Source: Janthinobacterium sp051380875 (GTDB lineage Bacteria; Pseudomonadota; Gammaproteobacteria; Burkholderiales; Burkholderiaceae_D). From it: a DNA stretch of 64,000 nt. The notes under the pieces were generated by a model. It saw only the letters and a list, made by a program, of their open reading frames with translations. It ran no database searches and was not told where the DNA came from. The position numbers and the translations under genes are program-made. Position 1 is the stretch's first letter, and the number at the start of each line of letters is the position of its first letter. Of this stretch, positions 9,300 to 18,379 are shown piece after piece. The stretch covers positions 186,001-250,000 of the forward strand of contig NZ_JBNYXW010000007.1 of assembly GCF_051380875.1 (NCBI RefSeq). Reading direction: 5' to 3'.

Positions 9300-9327
9300 C
9301 TTGAAACCATGCCGCTTTGCCACATAT
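9300..9327 (+). promoter_or_regulatory. Second sigma-32-like promoter, upstream of dnaK
   Basis: CTTGAAA at 9300-9306 and CCACATAT at 9320-9327 are separated by 13 bases. The -35 box is perfect and the -10 box differs by one base from CCCCATnT. This would let dnaK be made in excess of grpE. Confidence 0.75.
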
Positions 9328-9367
9328 AAGAACCATCTGAAATCTAGCAAATAAAAGGAAAAAAATC

Positions 9368-11311
<1,944 letters not shown>

Positions 11312-11386
11312 TTGTCTTGCGCTCCCGTCAATGGGGGCAGCCGGGCTGAACGCTACATCGCGGGATTAGCCGCGAAGACCGGCCGA

Positions 11387-11426
11387 GCCGAGTCGTTGCC
11401 CAGTGCAGCACTCGACTCGGCTTTTT
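11387..11426 (+). terminator. Terminator between dnaK and dnaJ
   Basis: Arms GCCGAGTCG (11387-11395) and CGACTCGGC (11413-11421) pair perfectly and are followed by five T. It probably lowers read-through so that dnaJ is made at a lower level than dnaK. Confidence 0.85.
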
Positions 11427-11471
11427 CGTGTAATTTTTACATCAGTAGATAGACTGCAAGGTGCCGACAAC

Positions 11472-12605
11472 ATGGCAAAGCGTGATTTTTACGAGACACT
11501 CGGTGTCGCAAAAAATGCTTCGGAAGAAGAGATCAAAAAGTCTTACCGTAAACTGGCGATGAAATACCATCCGGACCGCAATCCGGATAGCAAGGAATCG
11601 GAAGAAAAGTTTAAGGAAGTCAAAGAAGCCTACGAGATGCTGACCAATCCGGAAAAGCGCGAAGCGTATGACCGTTATGGTCACGCCGGCGTGGACCCGA
11701 ACATGGGTGGCGGCGGCGGTTTCGGCGGCGGTGCTGGCGGCTTTGCCGACAGCTTCGGCGATATCTTCGGCGACATCTTTGGCGGTGGCGGTGGACGCAG
11801 CCGCAATGCAGGTCCACAAGTGTACCGTGGCGCCGATTTGCGCTACAACCTGGAAATTACACTGGAGCAAGCTGCTCACGGCTTCGACACGACGATACGC
11901 GTGCCGAGCTGGGACAAGTGCGACACTTGCCACGGCAGCGGCGCCAAGCCAGGCACATCGCCGACCACCTGCGGTACTTGCGGTGGCCACGGCCAGGTGC
12001 GCATGCAGCAAGGTTTCTTCAGCATCCAGCAAACCTGCCCAAAATGCCACGGCAGCGGCAAGGTCATCACTGACCCTTGCACGCCATGCGGCGGTGCGGG
12101 CCGCATCAAGCGCAACAAGACCCTGGAAGTAAAAATTCCAGTCGGTATCGACAACGGCATGCGTATCCGTTCGTCCGGCAACGGCGAACCGGGCACGAAT
12201 GGCGGTCCGGCGGGCGACCTGTATGTGGAAATCCACATCAAGCCGCACGCCGTGTTCCAGCGCGAAGGCGACGACCTGCATTGCGAAATGCCGATTTCGT
12301 TCACCAAGGCAGCATTGGGCGGCGAAATCGAAGTACCTACCCTGAACGGCAAAGTGTCGTTCGCGATCCCGGAAGGCACCCAGTCGGGCAAGACCTTCCG
12401 CCTGAAAGGCAAGGGCATCAAGGGCGTGCGCTCCGGTTACGCGGGCGACCTGTTCTGCCACGTGGCAATCGAAACGCCGGTGAAACTGACGGAAAAACAG
12501 AAAGACCTGCTGCGCGACTTTGAAAAGTCAACCACCGAGGGCGGTGCCAAGCACAGCCCGCAAAGCAAGACCTGGAAAGACAAGGTCAAGGATTTTTTTG
12601 AGTAA
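11472..12605 (+). CDS. dnaJ: Chaperone DnaJ (Hsp40)
   Basis: The 377-residue co-chaperone stimulates the DnaK ATPase. It has the J domain (1-70, with HPD in KYHPDRNPD), a Gly/Phe-rich linker (about 75-120), four zinc-binding CxxCxGxG repeats (CDTCHGSG, CGTCGGHG, CPKCHGSG, CTPCGGAG) and the C-terminal substrate-binding domains. The ATG at 11472 gives MAKRDFYETLGV; an upstream in-frame start at 11403 lies inside the terminator region and was rejected. Confidence 0.97.
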   Translation: MAKRDFYETLGVAKNASEEEIKKSYRKLAMKYHPDRNPDSKESEEKFKEVKEAYEMLTNPEKREAYDRYGHAGVDPNMGGGGGFGGGAGGFADSFGDIFGDIFGGGGGRSRNAGPQVYRGADLRYNLEITLEQAAHGFDTTIRVPSWDKCDTCHGSGAKPGTSPTTCGTCGGHGQVRMQQGFFSIQQTCPKCHGSGKVITDPCTPCGGAGRIKRNKTLEVKIPVGIDNGMRIRSSGNGEPGTNGGPAGDLYVEIHIKPHAVFQREGDDLHCEMPISFTKAALGGEIEVPTLNGKVSFAIPEGTQSGKTFRLKGKGIKGVRSGYAGDLFCHVAIETPVKLTEKQKDLLRDFEKSTTEGGAKHSPQSKTWKDKVKDFFE

Positions 12606-12622
12606 GCACACGTAACACCACG

Positions 12623-12655
12623 CGCCGGGATGTTCACACATCTCGGCGTTTTTTT
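12623..12655 (+). terminator. Terminator after dnaJ
   Basis: An 11-base stem (12623-12633 and 12638-12648, one G-T pair) with a 4-base loop is followed by seven T. It ends the grpE-dnaK-dnaJ unit just before the carbonic anhydrase gene. Confidence 0.9.
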
Positions 12656-12668
12656 AAGGAAATAAATC

Positions 12669-13337
12669 ATGAGCGAAGTGAAAAGCCAACCAGCCCTGTC
12701 GGAATTACTGCAACGCAACCAGCGCTGGGCCAGCTCGATGGTGGAAAAGAACCCGGATTACTTCAAGAACCTGGAAGCCCAGACCTCGCCGGAATATCTG
12801 TGGATCGGCTGTTCCGACAGCCGCGTCCCGGCCAACGAATTGCTGGGCATGCCGCCAGGCGATGTGTTTGTGCACCGCAATATTGCCAACGTGGTGGTCC
12901 ATTCCGACCTCAATTGCCTGTCCGTGCTGCAATTTGCCGTCGACGTGCTGAAAGTGAAACATGTCATCATCGTTGGTCATTACGGCTGCAAGGGCGTGCA
13001 TGCGGCCTTGACGGGCACGCGTATCGGCCTGGTCGACAACTGGCTGCGCCATGTGCAGGACGTGGGGCAGAAGCACGAGCGCTATCTGGGCGATGTGCTG
13101 AGCAGCCGTGAGCGCAGCGACCGCCTGTGCGAACTGAACGTTGCCGAGCAGGTCGTCAACGTCTGCCAGACCACCATCGTGCAGGATGCATGGGAACGTG
13201 GCCAGGAAGTCAGCGTGCACGGCTGGGTGTATGGCTTGAAAGACGGCGTGTTGAACGACCTGGAAGTGACCATCACGAAGCGCGAGGAACTGGCGCCGCG
13301 CATGGCGGCCCGCCTGGCTCGCTACGACGTAGCGTAA
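12669..13337 (+). CDS. can: Beta-class carbonic anhydrase
   Basis: The 222-residue enzyme interconverts CO2 and bicarbonate. The zinc ligands and catalytic dyad are visible: Cys48, Asp50 and Arg52 in CSDSRVPA, and His104 and Cys107 in GHYGCKG. Length and sequence fit the E. coli Can subgroup. TAAGGAAATAAATC precedes the ATG. It stands directly after the dnaJ terminator and probably has its own promoter. Confidence 0.96.
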   Translation: MSEVKSQPALSELLQRNQRWASSMVEKNPDYFKNLEAQTSPEYLWIGCSDSRVPANELLGMPPGDVFVHRNIANVVVHSDLNCLSVLQFAVDVLKVKHVIIVGHYGCKGVHAALTGTRIGLVDNWLRHVQDVGQKHERYLGDVLSSRERSDRLCELNVAEQVVNVCQTTIVQDAWERGQEVSVHGWVYGLKDGVLNDLEVTITKREELAPRMAARLARYDVA

Positions 13338-13682
13338 GCACGCCGGGCGCGGGTGCCTCATTCTCGGCACGCCCACGCCCGTTTCATATAGATGGGCCAG
13401 TCAAATCATCGAATACACATCGTTCCAGCGCCGGATGCAGTCTTCAAAGATGGCAACGGCCGAGGCATGGCGTTCCTGTGGTGGCATTTAGAATTGCCAA
13501 ATAAGCAAATTTCGTACTCGCATTATTCAGGGGCCAGGCCACGCGCCGGGGTGCTGTAGTTGTGTTATTTCGTGACAACGCCTGATGCAACGCGCGCCGC
13601 ATAAACATATAGTAAATGCTTCGTTTGCATGGCAGGCTAGCCGGCATACAGTGGACTTCCCTTGTTCACTGATGAAGCCATC
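13338..13682. other. can-dioxygenase intergenic region (345 bases)
   Basis: No open frame with coding character was seen. Just after can there is an imperfect GC-rich inverted repeat (about 13343-13382) that may terminate transcription weakly. The remainder should hold the promoter and operator of the dioxygenase/ABC operon, but I cannot assign boxes with confidence. Confidence 0.5.
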
Positions 13683-14567
13683 ATGTCGGCCGTCCTCAAA
13701 TCTTCGCTTTCTACCAGCCAGTTCCGTATCGAGACCTTCGATGCGCCCCTCGGTGCGCAAGTGCTGGGGCTGGACCTGGCGCAGCCCTTGCCGCTCGGCG
13801 ATTTCCAGCGCCTGCACCACGCCCACCTCGACCATCACGTGCTGGTGTTTCGCAATCAACACATCACGCCACAGCAGCAGGTCAATTTCAGCCGTCGTTT
13901 CGGCCCCCTTCAAATCCACGTGCTGCGCCAGTTCCAGTTGCCAGCGCAGCCGGAAGTATTGATCATCTCGAATATCGTCGAAGATGGCCAGCCCATCGGC
14001 CTGGGCGACGCGGGCCACTTCTGGCATTCCGACCTGTCGTACAAGGAAGTGCCCAGCCTGGGTTCCATGCTGCACGCGCAAGAGTTGCCGGACGAGGGCG
14101 GCGATACCGTATTTGCCAATATGCACCTGGCGTGGGAAAGCCTGCCTGCCGCGCTGCGCCATGCCGTGCGCGCTGCCCGTGCCGAGCACAGCTATCTGAG
14201 CCAGTATGAAGAGTTGCGCCGACGCAATCCCTGGCGCCCCGCGCTGACCCAGGCGCAGATCGATGAAGTCGCGCCCGTCACTCACCCCGTGGTGCGCGTG
14301 CATCCGGAAACGGGACGCCGCGCTCTGTTTGTCAGCGAGCATTTCACCACGCGCATCGTCGGCCTGCCTGACGATGAAAGCCGCGCCGTGCTCGACGAAC
14401 TGTTTGCCCACAGCGTGCGCCCGGAACTCTTGTATGTGCACCGCTGGCAGCCGCATGACCTGGTGTTCTGGGACAACCGTTCGCTGATGCATCTGGCCAC
14501 TGGTTGCCCGCCCGAGCAGCGCCGCAAGCTGTATCGCACTACCATCGAAGGCGATGCGCCGTATTGA
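13683..14567 (+). CDS. TauD/TfdA-family Fe(II)/2-oxoglutarate dioxygenase
   Basis: The 294-residue protein shows the Fe(II) triad of the TauD/TfdA family: His115 and Asp117 in FWHSDLSY and His270 in NRSLMHLAT, with Arg281/Arg285 in RRKLYRTT positioned to bind 2-oxoglutarate. Such enzymes hydroxylate taurine, alkylsulfonates, sulfate esters or aryloxyalkanoates so that sulfite or another group is released. It is the first gene of an operon with a complete sulfonate-type ABC transporter, which suggests uptake and desulfonation of an organosulfur compound. The exact substrate cannot be read from the sequence. The ATG at 13683 was preferred to a TTG at 13662. Confidence 0.88.
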   Translation: MSAVLKSSLSTSQFRIETFDAPLGAQVLGLDLAQPLPLGDFQRLHHAHLDHHVLVFRNQHITPQQQVNFSRRFGPLQIHVLRQFQLPAQPEVLIISNIVEDGQPIGLGDAGHFWHSDLSYKEVPSLGSMLHAQELPDEGGDTVFANMHLAWESLPAALRHAVRAARAEHSYLSQYEELRRRNPWRPALTQAQIDEVAPVTHPVVRVHPETGRRALFVSEHFTTRIVGLPDDESRAVLDELFAHSVRPELLYVHRWQPHDLVFWDNRSLMHLATGCPPEQRRKLYRTTIEGDAPY

Positions 14568-14599
14568 TTTTGACTGTTGATCTGACCCAAGGAGTGTCC

Positions 14600-15631
14600 A
14601 TGTTGCCGATCTTTTCCCTCGCCCGCCAGCGCCGCCGCGTTTTTGCCACCATTGCCATGCTGTGCGCCGCAGGCATGGCAGCGCCCATGGCCCAGGCCGA
14701 AGGACAGATCCGCATCGCGGGCCAGCATGGCATCACTTTCTTGCTGCTCAACATTGCGCAAGAACAAAAGCTGATCGAAAAGCATGGCAGGCAGCAAGGT
14801 GTCGATATCAAAGTCGACTGGATTACCCTGTCTGGCGGCCCGGCCGTCAATGACGCCTTGTTGTCTGGCAATATTGACATCGCTGGTGCGGGGCTGGGGC
14901 CGCTGCTGACAATATGGGACCGCACCAAGGGCCGGCAAAACGTGCGCGGCGTCGCCTCGCTGGGTAATTTTCCCTATTATTTGATCAGCAACAATCCCAA
15001 GGTGAAAACCCTGGCGGACTTGACGGACAAGGACCGCATCGCCCTGCCAGCCGTCTCCGTGTCCGTGCAGGCGCGCATTTTGCAAATGGCGGTGGCAAAG
15101 CAGTGGGGCGACAAGCAATTCGCCCGCCTGGACAAAATTACGCAAACCTTGCCGCATCCGGATGCGGCCGCCGCCATCATCGCCGGTGGCACGGAATTGA
15201 GCGGCCACTTCGGCAACTCGCCCTTCCAGGAGCAGGAACTGGCGCAGAATCCGAATGCGCACATCGTGCTCGATTCGTATGCCGTGCAGGGTGGACCCAG
15301 TTCATCGACGTTGCTGTATGCAACGGAAAAATACCGCAAGGACAATCCGAAGACTTACCGCGCCTTCCTCGCCGCCCTGGCGGAAGCGGCGCAGTATGCG
15401 AGCAGCAATCCACAAGGCGCGGCAGATATTTATATCAAGGTCAACAAGAGCAAGGTGGAGCGTAATCTGTTGTTGAAAATCTTTGCCAATCCGCAAGTGC
15501 AATTCAAGATCGCACCGCAAAACACATACGGGCTGGCGCAATTCCTGCATCGCGTGAATGCCATCCGCAACCGGCCGGACAGCTGGCGCGACTACTTCTT
15601 TGACGATCCGGCCATCACACAGGGAGGCTGA
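14600..15631 (+). CDS. ABC transporter substrate-binding protein (sulfonate/nitrate type)
   Basis: The 343-residue protein has a Sec signal peptide cleaved after AQA near residue 33 and the NMT1/SsuA-like fold, with IRIAGQHG at the mature N-terminus. It should bind the substrate in the periplasm and deliver it to the ATPase/permease encoded next. The ATG has the strong ribosome binding site AAGGAG. It follows the dioxygenase by 32 bases. Confidence 0.9.
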   Translation: MLPIFSLARQRRRVFATIAMLCAAGMAAPMAQAEGQIRIAGQHGITFLLLNIAQEQKLIEKHGRQQGVDIKVDWITLSGGPAVNDALLSGNIDIAGAGLGPLLTIWDRTKGRQNVRGVASLGNFPYYLISNNPKVKTLADLTDKDRIALPAVSVSVQARILQMAVAKQWGDKQFARLDKITQTLPHPDAAAAIIAGGTELSGHFGNSPFQEQELAQNPNAHIVLDSYAVQGGPSSSTLLYATEKYRKDNPKTYRAFLAALAEAAQYASSNPQGAADIYIKVNKSKVERNLLLKIFANPQVQFKIAPQNTYGLAQFLHRVNAIRNRPDSWRDYFFDDPAITQGG

Positions 15632-15632
15632 A

Positions 15633-16478
15633 ATGAACGCACCCGCTTTTCACCTGGTGCGCCCGCCCGCAACGGTGGCGCCTTTGCTCAGTGTGAGCAA
15701 TGTCAGCCTGGAATACCGGACCGGGCAGCGCACCGTGCGCGCCACGCATGACGTCAGTTTCGACGTCTTCCGCGGTGACCGTTTCGTCTTGCTGGGGCCA
15801 TCGGGCTGCGGCAAGTCGTCGCTATTGAAAGCCGTGGCCGGTTTCATTGCGCCGCGCGCGGGCAGCATCGCCATGCAGGGAAAACCCATCAGCAAGCCGG
15901 GGCCGGAGCGTGTCGTCGTGTTCCAGGAATTCGACCAGTTGCCGCCGTGGAAGACGGTGCTGGAAAACGTCATGTTCCCCTTGCTGGCCAGCAAGCGGCT
16001 CGACAAGGTGGCGGCCCGCGAACGTGCCCATCAGTGGATCGCCAAGGTGGGCCTGGCCGGCTTTGAGGATGCCCATCCGCACACCTTGTCGGGCGGCATG
16101 AAGCAGCGGGTGGCAATCGCACGCGCCCTGGCCATGCAGCCGGAAGTGCTGCTGATGGACGAGCCGTTCGCCGCCCTCGACGCCTTGACGCGGCGCAAGA
16201 TGCAGGAAGAACTGGGCCGCCTGTGGGAAGAACTGCGCTTTACGCTCGTGTTCGTCACGCATTCGATCGAGGAAGCGCTGGTGGTGGGCAACCGCATCTT
16301 GCTGCTGTCGCCCCATCCGGGCCGCGTGCGCGCCGAGCTCAACAGCCATCAGTTCGGCTTGCACAGCGCCGGCAGCGCCGAATTCCAGGCCGCCAGCAGC
16401 CGGATCCACGCGCTGCTGTTCGATGAAGAAACAATCGCTGCCCCGGTGGCTGAAACCGTGCACAGGGAGGCCGTATGA
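15633..16478 (+). CDS. ABC transporter ATP-binding protein (SsuB/TauB type)
   Basis: The 281-residue ATPase has Walker A GPSGCGKS (55-62), the signature LSGGMKQR (152-159), Walker B LLMDEPFAALD (173-183) and the switch His in VFVTHSIEEAL. It starts one base after the binding-protein stop codon, with GGGAGGCTGAA as ribosome binding site, and its end overlaps the permease start by 4 bases (ATGA), so translation is coupled. Confidence 0.93.
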   Translation: MNAPAFHLVRPPATVAPLLSVSNVSLEYRTGQRTVRATHDVSFDVFRGDRFVLLGPSGCGKSSLLKAVAGFIAPRAGSIAMQGKPISKPGPERVVVFQEFDQLPPWKTVLENVMFPLLASKRLDKVAARERAHQWIAKVGLAGFEDAHPHTLSGGMKQRVAIARALAMQPEVLLMDEPFAALDALTRRKMQEELGRLWEELRFTLVFVTHSIEEALVVGNRILLLSPHPGRVRAELNSHQFGLHSAGSAEFQAASSRIHALLFDEETIAAPVAETVHREAV

Positions 16479-17347
16479 GCGTATTGCTGGAGCCGCCGAT
16501 CCGCCAGGAATTCGTCTACGCGGCGCCGCCGCCAGCCGGCGTGGTCGTCGAGCGGCCGCTATCGCGCTGGCAACGCTTGCGCCAGCACGCACTGTGGCGC
16601 AAGGTACTCATTTTGCTCAGCCTGGCCCTGCTGTGGGAAGGTGCGGCGCGCTGGACGCACAACGATTTATTGCTGCCCAGCTTTCTGCAAACGGCGCAGG
16701 CGTTTATCGGCGGCATCGCCAGCGGTGAATTGCTCACGCGCACTGCCGCCTCGCTGTATGTCTTGCTGCAGGGTTATCTGGCTGGCGTGCTGGCCGCCTT
16801 CGTGCTGACCTTGCTGGCCGTCTCCAGCCGCATCGGCCGCGACCTGCTGGAAACCCTGACAGCCATGTTGAACCCGCTGCCCGCCATCGCCTTGCTGCCG
16901 CTGGCCCTGCTGTGGTTCGGCCTGGGGCGCGCCAGTTTGATCTTTGTCATTGTCCATTCCGTCATGTGGCCGCTGGCGCTGAACACCTACGCGGGCTTCC
17001 AGAGTGTGCCCGAGACCCTGCGCATGGCGGGCCGCAACTACGGGCTGAGCGGTTTGCGCCTGGTGCTGCACATTCTGGTGCCGGGCGCCTTGCCGTCCAT
17101 CGTTTCGGGCTTGAAGATAGGCTGGGCGTTTGCTTGGCGCACCCTGATCGCGGCCGAGCTGGTGTTTGGCACCACCTCGGGGCAGGGCGGACTGGGCTGG
17201 TACATCTTCCAGAACCGCAACGAGCTGTACACGGACAAGGTATTCGCCGGCCTGGCGGCCGTCATCGTCATCGGTTTGCTGGTGGAAAACCTCGGCTTTC
17301 GCACCTTGGAGCGGGTGACGCTGAAGCGCTGGGGCATGCAGCGATAA
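16475..17347 (+). CDS. ABC transporter permease (SsuC/TauC type)
   Basis: The 290-residue inner membrane protein has about six hydrophobic segments from residue 45 onward and the coupling EAA-like loop around GRNYGLSGLRLVLHILVPGA. It begins with an unusually long polar N-terminus of about 40 residues. It completes the transporter encoded with the TauD-like dioxygenase and ends directly against the convergent argP-like gene. Confidence 0.92.
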   Translation: MSVLLEPPIRQEFVYAAPPPAGVVVERPLSRWQRLRQHALWRKVLILLSLALLWEGAARWTHNDLLLPSFLQTAQAFIGGIASGELLTRTAASLYVLLQGYLAGVLAAFVLTLLAVSSRIGRDLLETLTAMLNPLPAIALLPLALLWFGLGRASLIFVIVHSVMWPLALNTYAGFQSVPETLRMAGRNYGLSGLRLVLHILVPGALPSIVSGLKIGWAFAWRTLIAAELVFGTTSGQGGLGWYIFQNRNELYTDKVFAGLAAVIVIGLLVENLGFRTLERVTLKRWGMQR

Positions 17348-18235
17348 CTATTTCAAAATCTTGCGCGCCGCGCCGATGATCTGCCGCGACAACTGTTCCA
17401 GGCGCGGCGACTGCACCTTCCACGTGTGCCAGTACAAGGCCACGTCGGCTGGTGTCTTGGGCGTGAGCATGTCGACCAGCTCGCCATCGGCATTCGCCTT
17501 CAGCAGCAGTTCGGGCACCATGCCGTAGCCCAGGCCGTAGCGGATGGCATTGAAATGCGAGGTGGCGCCCGGCACGTAATGGCAGGGGTAAGCGCCTTCG
17601 GGCAGCCCCAGCGCTTCTTGCAGGAACGACGACTGCAAGGTGTCCTTGCGCGTGTAGGCGACGACGGGCGCCATGCGCGCCGCCTCGCGCGTCAGGCCGT
17701 GCGCAAACCACTGCTGGCGAAACGCGGGCGTGGCCACCAGCCAGTAGCGCATCACGCCCAGCGGCTCGGCCGTGCAGCCGCGCATGGGCTTGGGCTCCGT
17801 GCTGATACAGCCGATCGCCATGCCCGTCTCCAGCAAGGTATAGGTGTGGTCCTGGTCTTCCACGGTCAGGTCCAGCAGCACGCGCTCGCGTATCAGCACT
17901 TCCGACAAGGCAGGGAAGAACCAGGTGCCCATCGAATCGGCGTTCAGCGCCAGCACCAGGGTCAGCGGCGCATCCTGCTGCACCGCCAGTTCCGCTTCCA
18001 GGTCCGCTTCCAGCAGCTTGGCGCGTTTCAGGTATTGCATCAGGCGCTGGCCCATGCGCGTGGCGCGCGCGGGACGGCTGCGCACGATCAGGGCATTGCC
18101 CAACTGGCTTTCCAGCGCCCGCACGCGCTGCGAGATGGCGGGCGAGGTCAGGTGCAACTGCAGCGCCGCCTGCTCGAAGCTGCCCGTCTCGACGACTGCG
18201 CGGAACGCTTCCGTGTGCTTCGGATTCAGGTTCAT
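17348..18235 (-). CDS. argP: LysR-family regulator of the ArgP (IciA) type
   Basis: The 295-residue protein has the LysR helix-turn-helix in residues 8-65 (TGSFEQAALQLHLTSPAISQ) and an effector domain with features specific to ArgP: ALNADSMGTWFFPAL near 94 and a closing YWHTW block. ArgP senses lysine or arginine and usually controls an exporter encoded beside it (argO/lysE). No such exporter is present here. It is convergent with the ABC permease and divergent from the penicillin-binding protein gene. Confidence 0.85.
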   Translation of the reverse strand: MNLNPKHTEAFRAVVETGSFEQAALQLHLTSPAISQRVRALESQLGNALIVRSRPARATRMGQRLMQYLKRAKLLEADLEAELAVQQDAPLTLVLALNADSMGTWFFPALSEVLIRERVLLDLTVEDQDHTYTLLETGMAIGCISTEPKPMRGCTAEPLGVMRYWLVATPAFRQQWFAHGLTREAARMAPVVAYTRKDTLQSSFLQEALGLPEGAYPCHYVPGATSHFNAIRYGLGYGMVPELLLKANADGELVDMLTPKTPADVALYWHTWKVQSPRLEQLSRQIIGAARKILK

Positions 18236-18260
18236 GGCGCACCCCTAACATAAGAAAAAT

Positions 18261-18293
18261 TTATCAATACTAAATAATACTTACTTTTGATAA
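18261..18293. promoter_or_regulatory. Inverted repeat in the argP/PBP divergent region
   Basis: TTATCAA (18261-18267) and TTGATAA (18287-18293) form a 7-base dyad with 19 bases between, within an AT-rich stretch just upstream of the LysR gene. Its position fits an autoregulatory LysR operator; this is inference. Confidence 0.45.
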
Positions 18294-18379
18294 GGATATG
18301 TGTGTTGCAGTGCACAATGTCTCTTTGATGGAGTGTGTGCGCCAGCGCGCGGCCTCCTGGCAGCAGGAGAAACATCACG

